Shown one piece after another: positions 54,374-62,094 of a DNA stretch of 64,000 bases. Each line of letters starts with the position of its first letter. Positions within the stretch are counted from its first letter, which is position 1. The notes under the pieces are model-generated. The model saw only the letters and a list, made by a program, of their open reading frames with translations, made no database searches and was not told the DNA's origin. Origin of the DNA: Pseudomonadota bacterium (GTDB lineage: Bacteria > Pseudomonadota > Gammaproteobacteria > Burkholderiales > Burkholderiaceae_E); contig JAEWFA010000015.1 in NCBI GenBank assembly GCA_023389055.1, positions 1 to 64,000 on the forward strand, given 5' to 3'. A program made the position numbers and the translations under genes.

Positions 54374-55393
54374 TCATTCGTCGCAGCGCTCGAGCAGCGT
54401 CGCGTCGCCGTAGCTGAAGAAGCGGTAGCGCCGGGAGATCGCGTGCGCGTAGGCCGCTCGCACGCGGTCGACGCCGGCGAAGGCGCTCACCAGCATCAGC
54501 AGCGTCGAGCGCGGCAGGTGGAAGTTCGTCAGCAGCCGGTCGACGACGCGGAAGCGGTAGCCGGGTGTCACGAACAGGCTCGTCTCGCCGCTGCCGGGCG
54601 AAACGCGGCCCTGCGCGTCGGCCGCGGATTCCAGCGTGCGCAACGAAGTAGTGCCGACCGCGACGACGCGGGCGGCGCGCGCGCGGGCGTCTTCGATCGC
54701 GTGCGCGGCGTCTTCGGGAATCCGGTACCGCTCGGCATGCATCCGGTGCAGCGACAGGTCGTCGACGCGCACCGGCTGGAAGGTGCCCGCTCCGACGTGC
54801 AGCGTGACGTAGGCCGTGCGAATGCCGCGCGCGCGAAGTGTGTCCAGCACCGTCTCGTCGAAATGCAGTCCCGCGGTGGGCGCGGCTACCGATCCGGGGG
54901 CACGCGCGTAGACGGTCTGGTAGCGCTCCTCGTCCTCGGCCTCGGGCACGCGATCGATATACGGCGGCAGCGGCAGGACGCCCTCGCGTTCGAGGCACGC
55001 GTGCACCGGTTCGTCGAACCGCACCCGCCAGAACTCGCCTTCGCGCGCGAGCACCGTTGCGCAGCCCCGGCGCCACAGCAGCCGGGTGCCGGGCCGCGGC
55101 GGCTTGCTCGCGCGCAGCTGAACGAGCGCCTCGTGCTCGTCGATCACGCGCTCGACGAGCGCCTCGACGCGCCCACCGGTGTCTTTCGTACCGTGCAGGC
55201 GCGCATGGATCACGCGTGTGTCGTTGAAGACGAGCAGGTCGCCCGGTTCGAGCAGCTTCGGCAGGTCGCGGAAGCGAAGATCGGCGAGTGAATCGCGCGA
55301 GACGTGCAGCAGCCGGGAATCAGCGCGCTGCGTGCCCGGATGCTGGGCGATCAGCTCGCCGGGAAGCTCGAAGTCGAAGTCGCTCAGGCGCAT
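54374..55393 (-). CDS. queA: S-adenosylmethionine:tRNA ribosyltransferase-isomerase
   Basis: A 339-residue enzyme that makes epoxyqueuosine from preQ1-tRNA using the ribosyl part of SAM. N-terminal FDFELPGELIAQHP, LLVFNDTRVIHARL, PTAGLHFDE, LHVGAGTFQPV and FLLTNFHLPRSTLLMLVSAF-type motifs are present. It precedes tgt. Its first 74 bp overlap the open frame of the GH15 gene. Confidence 0.95.
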   Translation of the reverse strand: MRLSDFDFELPGELIAQHPGTQRADSRLLHVSRDSLADLRFRDLPKLLEPGDLLVFNDTRVIHARLHGTKDTGGRVEALVERVIDEHEALVQLRASKPPRPGTRLLWRRGCATVLAREGEFWRVRFDEPVHACLEREGVLPLPPYIDRVPEAEDEERYQTVYARAPGSVAAPTAGLHFDETVLDTLRARGIRTAYVTLHVGAGTFQPVRVDDLSLHRMHAERYRIPEDAAHAIEDARARAARVVAVGTTSLRTLESAADAQGRVSPGSGETSLFVTPGYRFRVVDRLLTNFHLPRSTLLMLVSAFAGVDRVRAAYAHAISRRYRFFSYGDATLLERCDE

Positions 55394-57281
55394 CGGGCGG
55401 CATTGTAGGGGCGGCGGCGTCGGGCCTGTTGCCGGGTTGCGGCCGCGGCGGCTCTTCGCGGCTGGCTCGCTGCCTGGAAGGTCCGGCCGCGCGCATCAGG
55501 TTGTGCAGCGTGTTCACGAGTGCCACGTGGGTGAACGCCTGCGGGAAGTTGCCGGTGAGCCGCCGAGCACGCGCATCGTATTCCTCGGCGAGCAGCCCGA
55601 GATCGTTGCGCACCGAGAGCAGGCGTTCGAACAACGCGTTCGCGTCGTCCAGCCGCCCGAGCAGCACGTAGGCGTCGACGAGCCAGAAACTGCATGGCAG
55701 AAACGCCCCCTCGTCTCCCGACAGCCCGTCGTCGATGCGCTCGGGTCGGTAGCGCAGCACGAAACCGTCGCGCAGCAGCTCACGCTCGATCGCAGCGACC
55801 GTGCCGGCGAAGCGCGCGTCCTCCGGCTCGATGAAGCCGGTCTCGGCGACGAGCAGCAGCGATGCGTCGAGCGCCTGGCCGCCGTAGTGCTGCACGAAGG
55901 TATTGCGCGAGCGGTCGAAGCCGTGCGCGAGGATCTGCGAGCGGATTTCCTCCCGGAGCGCGCGCCAGCGATCGAGCGGGCCGTCGAGCCCGTAGTCCTC
56001 GATGGCGCGCGCTGCGCGATCGAAGGCTACCCAGCACATCATCTTCGAGTAGGTGAAATGCCGCGGCGGGCCGCGCACTTCCCAGATTCCGCTATCGGGC
56101 TCGCGCCACTTGCTCTGCAGCGTGGCGAGCAGCGCGCGTTGCAGCTTCCAGGATTCGTCGTCCCAGTCCAGGCGCGAGCGTCGGCTCGCGTGCGCAACGT
56201 CCATCAGTTCGCCGTAGACGTCGAGCTGCAACTGCTCGTGCGCTGCGTTGCCCACCCGAACCGGACGGCTGTTCGCGTAGCCGGGAAGCCACGGCAGCTC
56301 GAACTCGGTGAGGCGGCGCTCGCCGGCCAGCCCGTACATGATCTGCATCTGTTCGGGATCTCCGGCGGTCGCCCGCAGCATCCACTGGCGAAAGGCCTGC
56401 GCCTCCTCGAAGTAGCCGGAGTTCAGCAGCGCGTACAGCGTCATCGTCGCGTCGCGGATCCAGCAGTAGCGGTAGTCCCAGTTGCGTGAACCGCCCGGGT
56501 CTTCCGGCAGCGAGGTCGTCGGCGCGGCGACGAGTCCGCCGGTGGGGCGGTGGGTGAGCGCCTTCAGCGTGATCAGCGAGCGCAGGACCGCCTCCTTCCA
56601 TCGCTCGGGCGCTTCGCCGGGGAGCGTGCAGTGCTCGCACCAGCTGCGCCACCACGAAGCCGTGCTTTCGAGCAGCGACGTGCGGTCATCGACGAAGGAT
56701 GCCGTGCGGTGCGACGGGTGGTACGACAGCGTGAACGGAATCGACTCGCCGGGCGCGATCTCGAAGCATGCGTGCGTGCGCATCGCTTCGTTCTTCAGCG
56801 GGGCGGGCGTGACGAGTTCGAGTGCATCGGGACCGGCCACGGCGCGCAAGCCGTAGTCGCGTCGACGCACCCACGGCACCGTGCGCCCGTATCCGAAGCG
56901 CAGTACGAGCTCCATCGAAACGGCCGGTCGGCCCGACTCGCCGCGCACGAGGCGCACGAGTTCGGTTTTCCGGTCGTCGTCTCCGAAGGGCATGAAATCG
57001 GTGACCGAGAAGGCGCCCTGCGAAGTCTCGAAGCGGGTCTCGAGGATGGCCGTTCGAGGCAGGTAGCGGCGCGTGCTCTCGAACCGGTCTTCCCGGGGGC
57101 CGATGCGCCAGCGGCCGTGCTCGGGCCCGCCCAGCAGAGCGGCGAAGCAGGCATCGGAATCGAAACGCGGCAGGCACAGCCAGTCGATCGAGCCGTCGCG
57201 CGCCACGAGCGCGGCGGTGAGGAGGTTGCCGATCAGGCCGTAATCCTCGATCGGCTTGCTGCAGGCGCGGTCGCGAGACAT
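55320..57281 (-). CDS. glycoside hydrolase family 15 protein
   Basis: A 653-residue protein: an N-terminal beta-sandwich (about 10-230) and an (alpha/alpha)6 barrel. RNWDYRYCWIRDATMTLYAL is the GH15 signature. The two catalytic Glu are likely in GIWEVRG (near 399) and GDEGAFLPCSFW (near 524). Bacterial members are glucoamylases or trehalases; which one is not clear. Likely cytoplasmic, no signal peptide. The last 45 or so residues are Pro/Arg-rich and run out of frame into queA by 74 bp, so the original stop may have been lost. ATG at 57281. Confidence 0.9.
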   Translation of the reverse strand: MSRDRACSKPIEDYGLIGNLLTAALVARDGSIDWLCLPRFDSDACFAALLGGPEHGRWRIGPREDRFESTRRYLPRTAILETRFETSQGAFSVTDFMPFGDDDRKTELVRLVRGESGRPAVSMELVLRFGYGRTVPWVRRRDYGLRAVAGPDALELVTPAPLKNEAMRTHACFEIAPGESIPFTLSYHPSHRTASFVDDRTSLLESTASWWRSWCEHCTLPGEAPERWKEAVLRSLITLKALTHRPTGGLVAAPTTSLPEDPGGSRNWDYRYCWIRDATMTLYALLNSGYFEEAQAFRQWMLRATAGDPEQMQIMYGLAGERRLTEFELPWLPGYANSRPVRVGNAAHEQLQLDVYGELMDVAHASRRSRLDWDDESWKLQRALLATLQSKWREPDSGIWEVRGPPRHFTYSKMMCWVAFDRAARAIEDYGLDGPLDRWRALREEIRSQILAHGFDRSRNTFVQHYGGQALDASLLLVAETGFIEPEDARFAGTVAAIERELLRDGFVLRYRPERIDDGLSGDEGAFLPCSFWLVDAYVLLGRLDDANALFERLLSVRNDLGLLAEEYDARARRLTGNFPQAFTHVALVNTLHNLMRAAGPSRQRASREEPPRPQPGNRPDAAAPTMPPDAPERLRLRASRRADRPASGHAAR

Positions 57282-57360
57282 GAAGGCATCGTCGCGCGCG
57301 TCGAAGCGCAGGGGCGTGCTTGCCCATGCGCTGCGCAGGCGCTTGTTGCGCAAGCGGCGC

Positions 57361-57448
57361 TGGTGCCGGCGGTCGGAGTCGAACCGACACGGGTGATTAG
57401 CCCGGGGGATTTTGAGTCCCCTGCGTATACCAGTTTCGCCACGCCGGC
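57361..57448 (-). tRNA. tRNA-Leu (CAA)
   Basis: 88 bases including an encoded CCA. Acceptor stem GCCGGCG/CGCCGGC is perfect. The anticodon stem GGGGA/TCCCC holds loop CTCAAAA, giving anticodon CAA (reads UUG). The long variable arm (CCGGGCTAATCACCCG) is that of a class II tRNA, and the T-loop has GGTTCGACTCC. Lies between the GH15 gene and the CBS gene. Confidence 0.96.
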
Positions 57449-57592
57449 CGCGGTGTGCAGGCCGTAAGTCTAAACGCATTCCGCGACACGTCGGGACGAC
57501 GCCTGGGCGGACCTTCCCGATCCGATCAAAGAGCATATGCTGCAGGAACAAGCCGTTCGTCGCGCCGACCCATGGAAGGAACACTGCATCGA

Positions 57593-58960
57593 ATGTCGCC
57601 CCGTCCCGGCGTGCTCTCGCTCATCGGCAACACGCCGTTGCTCGAAGTCACGCGACTGGACACCGGGTGTTGCCGACTGTTCCTGAAGCTCGAATCGCAG
57701 AATCCGGGCGGTTCGATCAAGGACCGCATCGGTCTGTGGATGATCGAGGGTGCCGAGCGTCGCGGGCAGCTGCAGCCGGGCGGCACGATCGTCGAAGCCA
57801 CCGCGGGCAACACGGGATTGGGGCTTGCGCTCGTTGCGCGCGCGAAGGGCTATCGCGTCGTGCTCGTCGTGCCCGACAAGATGTCGAGCGAGAAGGTGCT
57901 GCACCTGAAAGCGCTCGGCGCCGAGGTGCACACGACGCGCTCGGACGTCGTGCGCGGTCATCCCGACTACTACCAGGACGTGGCCGCGCGCCTCGCACGC
58001 GAGAGCCCCGGCGCCTTCTTCGTCGACCAGTTCAACAATCCCGACAACGCGACGGCGCACCGCTGGTCGACTGCGCCGGAGTTGTGGGCGCAAAGCGGCC
58101 ATGCGATCGATGCGATCGTCTGCGGGGTGGGATCGGGTGGCACGCTGGGCGGGCTCTGCGCGTTCTTTCGCGAGGTAGCGCCCGAGGTCGAGTTCGTCCT
58201 CGCCGATCCGAAGGGTTCGGTGCTCGCCGACTACGTGCGCACCGGGCAGGTCGGTGAAGCGGGCTCGTGGGCGGTGGAAGGCATCGGAGAAGATTTCGTA
58301 CCGACGATCGCCGATTTCTCGCTCGTGCGCAGCGCGTATTCGATCCCCGACGAGGAAAGCTTCGGCGCGGTGCGCGACCTGCTGCGCGCGGAGGGCGTGC
58401 TCGCCGGCTCGTCCACCGGGACGCTGCTCGCCGCGGCGTTGCGCTGGTGCCGGGAGCAGACGACCCCGAAACGCGTCGTCTCCTTCGTCTGCGACACCGG
58501 CACGCGCTATCTGTCGAAGGTCTACAACGACAACTGGATGATCGACCAGGGCCTGCTCGCCCGCGAGCGCTTCGGAGACCTGCGCGACGTGATCGGGCGT
58601 CGCTACGACGAGGGCAGCGTGATCCACGCGCAGCGCAGCGACACGTTGCGCAGCGTATTCCAGCGCATGCGCGCGGCCGACGTCTCGCAGTTGCCGGTGC
58701 TCGAGAACGGGCGCATCGTCGGCATCGTCGACGAATCGGACGTCTTGCTGCACGCGCTCGACGACCCGGCCCGTTTCGACGCGACAGTGGACACCGCGAT
58801 GACGCAGGCGCTCGAGACGCTGCGTCCCGACGCGGGGCTCCCCGCGCTGCGCGCCGTGCTCGATCGCGGCCTGGTTGCGATCATCGCCGACGACGAGCGC
58901 TTCCACGGCCTCGTCACCCGCTTCGATCTCCTCAATCACCTGCGAAGGACCTTTTCGTGA
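57593..58960 (+). CDS. cystathionine beta-synthase (PLP domain plus two CBS domains)
   Basis: A 455-residue enzyme. The PLP domain (1-320) has K43 in GGSIKDR, TAGNTGLG and GVGSGGTLGG. Two CBS domains (about 335-455) follow, as in eukaryotic CBS and some bacterial cysteine synthases. Paired with the gene at 58957, it likely makes cystathionine from serine and homocysteine. The ATG at 57593 is used; an in-frame ATG at 57572 would add seven residues. It overlaps the next gene by 4 bp (GTGA). Confidence 0.9.
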   Translation: MSPRPGVLSLIGNTPLLEVTRLDTGCCRLFLKLESQNPGGSIKDRIGLWMIEGAERRGQLQPGGTIVEATAGNTGLGLALVARAKGYRVVLVVPDKMSSEKVLHLKALGAEVHTTRSDVVRGHPDYYQDVAARLARESPGAFFVDQFNNPDNATAHRWSTAPELWAQSGHAIDAIVCGVGSGGTLGGLCAFFREVAPEVEFVLADPKGSVLADYVRTGQVGEAGSWAVEGIGEDFVPTIADFSLVRSAYSIPDEESFGAVRDLLRAEGVLAGSSTGTLLAAALRWCREQTTPKRVVSFVCDTGTRYLSKVYNDNWMIDQGLLARERFGDLRDVIGRRYDEGSVIHAQRSDTLRSVFQRMRAADVSQLPVLENGRIVGIVDESDVLLHALDDPARFDATVDTAMTQALETLRPDAGLPALRAVLDRGLVAIIADDERFHGLVTRFDLLNHLRRTFS

Positions 58961-60144
58961 GCGAGTCCGACCATCACGAGCGCCGCGCTTTCGGAACGCG
59001 CGTGATCCACGCCGGCCAGGCGCCCGATCCTTCCACCGGCGCGGTGATGCCGCCGATCTATGCCACGTCCACCTATGCGCAGGCGAGCCCCGGCGTGCAC
59101 AAGGGGCTGGACTACGGTCGCTCGCACAACCCGACGCGCTTCGCGCTGGAGCGCTGCATTGCCGATCTGGAGAGCGGCGGGCGCGCCTTCGCGTTCGCGT
59201 CGGGGTTGGCGGCGATCGCCACCGTGCTCGAGTTGCTCGACGCGGGGGCGCATGTCGTCGCCGGAGACGACCTGTACGGCGGCACGTATCGGCTGCTCGA
59301 GCGTGTGCGGACGAAGAGCGCGGGGCTATCGGTGAGCTACGTCGACCTCTCGGACCCGGCGGCGCTCGAGGCGGCGATCCGGCCCGAGACGCGGATGGTG
59401 CTCGTCGAATCGCCGACCAATCCGCTGTTGCGGCTGGTCGATCTCCAGGCACTCGCATCGATCGCCCGGCGACATGGCGTCATCAGCGTCGCCGACAACA
59501 CCTTCGCCACGCCCTGGGTGCAGCGTCCGATCGAGTTCGGCTTCGACATCGTCGTGCACTCGACGACGAAGTACCTGAACGGGCACTCGGACGTCATCGG
59601 CGGCGTTGCGATCGTCAGCGCGGACGATCGCAACGCGCAGAACGCCGAGCGTCTGGGCTTCCTGCAGAACGCCGTCGGCGCGATCGCCGGTCCGTTCGAC
59701 AGCTTCCTCGCACTGCGCGGCGTGAAGACGCTCGACGTGCGCATGCAGCGTCACTGCGAGAACGCGCTCGAGCTGGCCGGCTGGCTCGAGCGACGGCCGG
59801 GCGTGCGTCGGGTTCGCTACCCGGGGCTCGGGTCGCATCCGCAGCACGCGCTCGCGCGCCGGCAGATGCGCGCATTCGGCGGGATGGTGTCGGTCGAACT
59901 CGATACCGACCTCGCCGGCACCCGCCGTTTCCTCGAAGCGTGCTCGATCTTCACGCTGGCCGAAAGCCTGGGGGGCGTCGAGAGCCTGATCGAGCATCCG
60001 GCGATCATGACGCACGCGACGATTCCGCCCGAGCAGCGCGCGCGCACCGGGATCGGCGATTCGCTGGTGCGCCTGTCGGTGGGAATCGAAGACATCGACG
60101 ACCTGAGGGGCGACCTCGAGGCGGCGCTCGTTGCGAGCCGCTAG
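58957..60144 (+). CDS. cystathionine gamma-lyase / gamma-synthase family
   Basis: A 395-residue Cys/Met metabolism PLP enzyme with K205 in HSTTKYLNGHSD, YATSTYAQASPG, DYGRSHNPTRFALE and SPTNPLLRLVD. Next to a cystathionine beta-synthase the gamma-lyase reaction (cystathionine to cysteine) is most likely, but gamma-synthase is not excluded. Start is the GTG at 58957, overlapping the previous stop. Confidence 0.9.
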   Translation: MSESDHHERRAFGTRVIHAGQAPDPSTGAVMPPIYATSTYAQASPGVHKGLDYGRSHNPTRFALERCIADLESGGRAFAFASGLAAIATVLELLDAGAHVVAGDDLYGGTYRLLERVRTKSAGLSVSYVDLSDPAALEAAIRPETRMVLVESPTNPLLRLVDLQALASIARRHGVISVADNTFATPWVQRPIEFGFDIVVHSTTKYLNGHSDVIGGVAIVSADDRNAQNAERLGFLQNAVGAIAGPFDSFLALRGVKTLDVRMQRHCENALELAGWLERRPGVRRVRYPGLGSHPQHALARRQMRAFGGMVSVELDTDLAGTRRFLEACSIFTLAESLGGVESLIEHPAIMTHATIPPEQRARTGIGDSLVRLSVGIEDIDDLRGDLEAALVASR

Positions 60145-60283
60145 CGGGATCGGCCGGGCGTGACCCAGACCGGCCCGACGTCCGGCGCCTGCAGGACGGG
60201 TAGTCGGTTTCGAGCGTTTCGGCCTGGCTTCCGATCGCGGCAGGCGACAGAGCGAGGGCGATGCCCCGCTGGATGCGGAACAA
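60141..60283 (-). pseudogene. decayed copy of the small secreted protein gene
   Basis: On the minus strand a signal-like stretch followed by ETLETDYP matches the start of the intact gene at 61479-61796 (AQTIETDYP). After ETDYP the similarity continues in another frame (VLQAPDVGPVWV against QAVPAGPVVATV), which means a frameshift. No ATG is left; only a TTG at 60283 could start it. It is divergent from the LysR gene, as the intact copy is divergent from a LysR remnant. Confidence 0.6.
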
Positions 60284-60290
60284 TGCGTCG

Positions 60291-61211
60291 ATGCACGACC
60301 TCAACGAACTCGCCCATTTTTCGGCCGTCGTGAAGCACGCCGGCTTCACTGCGGCTTCCCGCGCGACCGGAATTCCCAAGTCCAGCCTCAGCAAGTCGAT
60401 CTCGCGTCTGGAGAACCGACTGCAGTTGAAGCTGCTCGAGCGCTCGACACGGCGTTTCCGGGTCACCGACCTGGGGCGCGAGTTCCACGAACATTGCCTC
60501 GCGATGCTCGAGAGCGCCGAAGCGGCCGAGGCGGTCGTGGAACGCGCGACCCGAGAGCCCGGCGGGAGTGTCCGCATGAACTGCCCGCAGGGCGTCCTGT
60601 ACGAACTGGTCGGAGGCGTGCTGCCCGGATTTCTCTTGCGCTATCCGAAGGTGGACCTCGAACTGCAGGTGATCGATCGCAGGGTCGACCTGATCGAGGA
60701 GGGTTTCGACGTCGTCGTCAGGGCGCGGCAGCGCATCGACGAAGATCGCTCGATGATCGTGCGGCCGCTCGGAAAGACGCGTCTGGTGCTCGTGGCGAGT
60801 CCGGATTTCCTCGCGGGGCGTGCCGTTTCACGCCTGGAGGACGTCGGCACGCAGCCGACGATCGCGCTGCAACCCGATGCGCGCATTGCCGAATGGACGT
60901 TCGCCCGCAGCGACGGAAGCGCCGGCTCCGTCGTGCACCGGCCGAGGCTGGCCAGCGGCAACAGCGGAGTGTTGCTCGACGCGGCCGTGCACGGGGTCGG
61001 CATCGCGCTGCTGCCGAATCACTTGTGCCGCAGGCACCTGCAGCTTGGCACGCTGGTCGAGGTCCTTCCCGAGTGGTCGACGCCGACGGACACGGTTCAT
61101 CTGGTCTTCACGACACGCAGGGGGCTGCGTCCGTCGGTGCGGGTACTCGTCGACTGGCTCGTTGCGCAGGTGAGCGTGCTGCTTGCGAATCCAGTCGACG
61201 CCTCTCCATGA
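60291..61211 (+). CDS. LysR family transcriptional regulator
   Basis: A 306-residue regulator. The N-terminal winged helix-turn-helix has DLNELAHFSAVVKHAGFTAASRATGIPKSSLSKSISRLE. A substrate-binding domain follows from about 90. It is of the branch close to DsdC/CrgA-like regulators; ligand unknown. The ATG at 60291 aligns with the usual LysR start; an ATG at 60261 with GAGGG before it would add ten residues. A decayed copy is at 61876-62079. Its usual target would be the divergent neighbour, here a pseudogene. Confidence 0.88.
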   Translation: MHDLNELAHFSAVVKHAGFTAASRATGIPKSSLSKSISRLENRLQLKLLERSTRRFRVTDLGREFHEHCLAMLESAEAAEAVVERATREPGGSVRMNCPQGVLYELVGGVLPGFLLRYPKVDLELQVIDRRVDLIEEGFDVVVRARQRIDEDRSMIVRPLGKTRLVLVASPDFLAGRAVSRLEDVGTQPTIALQPDARIAEWTFARSDGSAGSVVHRPRLASGNSGVLLDAAVHGVGIALLPNHLCRRHLQLGTLVEVLPEWSTPTDTVHLVFTTRRGLRPSVRVLVDWLVAQVSVLLANPVDASP

Positions 61212-61437
61212 TCCAGCGCGCAGGGCTTTCGCAAGCCTCTGCGCGTCCGGAAACCGGCCGTACCGTGGCAATCAACACCGACGATCGGGCGCGTTCCATC
61301 GCGAACCACGAGCGCGCCCAATGGGGGAACCGGGGCAAGCTCGTCGGTTCGGATCAGGTGAACGCTGCGCGCTAGCTAGCGCTCGCCGGGGCGACCCCCC
61401 GGAACGGCGAGGGTCAGCCGTTACGCCGGCGAGGCCG

Positions 61438-61468
61438 AAAAAAAGGGCGCCCGCATCAGCGGGCGCCC
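61438..61468 (-). terminator. intrinsic terminator of the small secreted protein gene
   Basis: On the minus strand: stem GGGCGCCCGC / GCGGGCGCCC (10 bp, perfect) with a 4-base loop, then seven T. It begins 10 bp after the gene at 61479. Confidence 0.92.
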
Positions 61469-61478
61469 CTGGCAAGCG

Positions 61479-61796
61479 TCACGAACGGCGATCCGGTGCA
61501 TTCCACTGCACGTGAACCGCGGCCTGCGACTGCACTTGAGCGCGGGTCAGCGTGCTCGCGTTCGCGGCTGCGTACCCGGGATCGACGCGCGGGCCCTCGG
61601 CGTTCGACTGGATCAGTTGCGGCGTGTTGCGGTCGTAGGCCACATGGCTGCTCACCGTCTGGACCGGTGCGACCGTCGCTACGACCGGACCCGCCGGTAC
61701 GGCTTGCGGATAGTCGGTTTCGATCGTCTGGGCGTTGACGGACAGAGCGGCGAAGGCGAACAGAGCGGGCGTGGCAAGTTTGATGATCGTTCTCAT
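61479..61796 (-). CDS. small secreted protein, DUF4148-like
   Basis: A 105-residue precursor with a signal peptide (MRTIIKLATPALFAFAALSVNA, cleavage before QTIETDYP). The C-terminal STLTRAQVQSQAAV recalls the LTRAxV motif of DUF4148 proteins, a betaproteobacterial family of unknown function. A clear AGGAGAAATC ribosome site precedes the ATG at 61796, and a strong terminator follows. A frameshifted copy lies at 60141-60283. Confidence 0.75.
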   Translation of the reverse strand: MRTIIKLATPALFAFAALSVNAQTIETDYPQAVPAGPVVATVAPVQTVSSHVAYDRNTPQLIQSNAEGPRVDPGYAAANASTLTRAQVQSQAAVHVQWNAPDRRS

Positions 61797-61875
61797 GATT
61801 TCTCCTGGAGAGGGCGGTAAGCGTTGCGATGAATGAATGGTAGGAGGAAACGAAGAGTCGATAAACCGGGTCTGA

Positions 61876-62079
61876 TTGGACAGAATGTTCATAATTAGAA
61901 ACAATCCTGGCACGAACGATCTCAATGAGCTCGCCCATTTCGCTGCCGTCGGATTGCTGCAGCAACTCGTCGGCGACGTGCTGCCCGGATTCCTGTTGCG
62001 CGACCCGAAGGTGAGCCTCGACGACGTCGCAGCGCTGCCGACGATTGCGCTGCAGCAGGCGATCGGCGCCGCAGGCTGA
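61876..62079 (+). pseudogene. LysR remnant with in-frame deletions
   Basis: Three blocks match the LysR protein at 60291. The first is DLNELAHFAAV (against DLNELAHFSAV). The second is LLQQLVGDVLPGFLLRDPKVSL (against LYELVGGVLPGFLLRYPKVDL). The third is DVAALPTIALQ (against DVGTQPTIALQ). About 85 and 60 residues between them are missing, both times in frame. The start ATG has become ACG. The 67-codon frame read from a TTG is not expected to be functional. Confidence 0.8.
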
Positions 62080-62094
62080 AGCCCCGCGTCGGCG

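Noticed and set aside
57361..57448. tRNA-Leu as the attachment site of an integrated element
   Set aside because: No integrase and no repeated tRNA 3' end were seen on either side.
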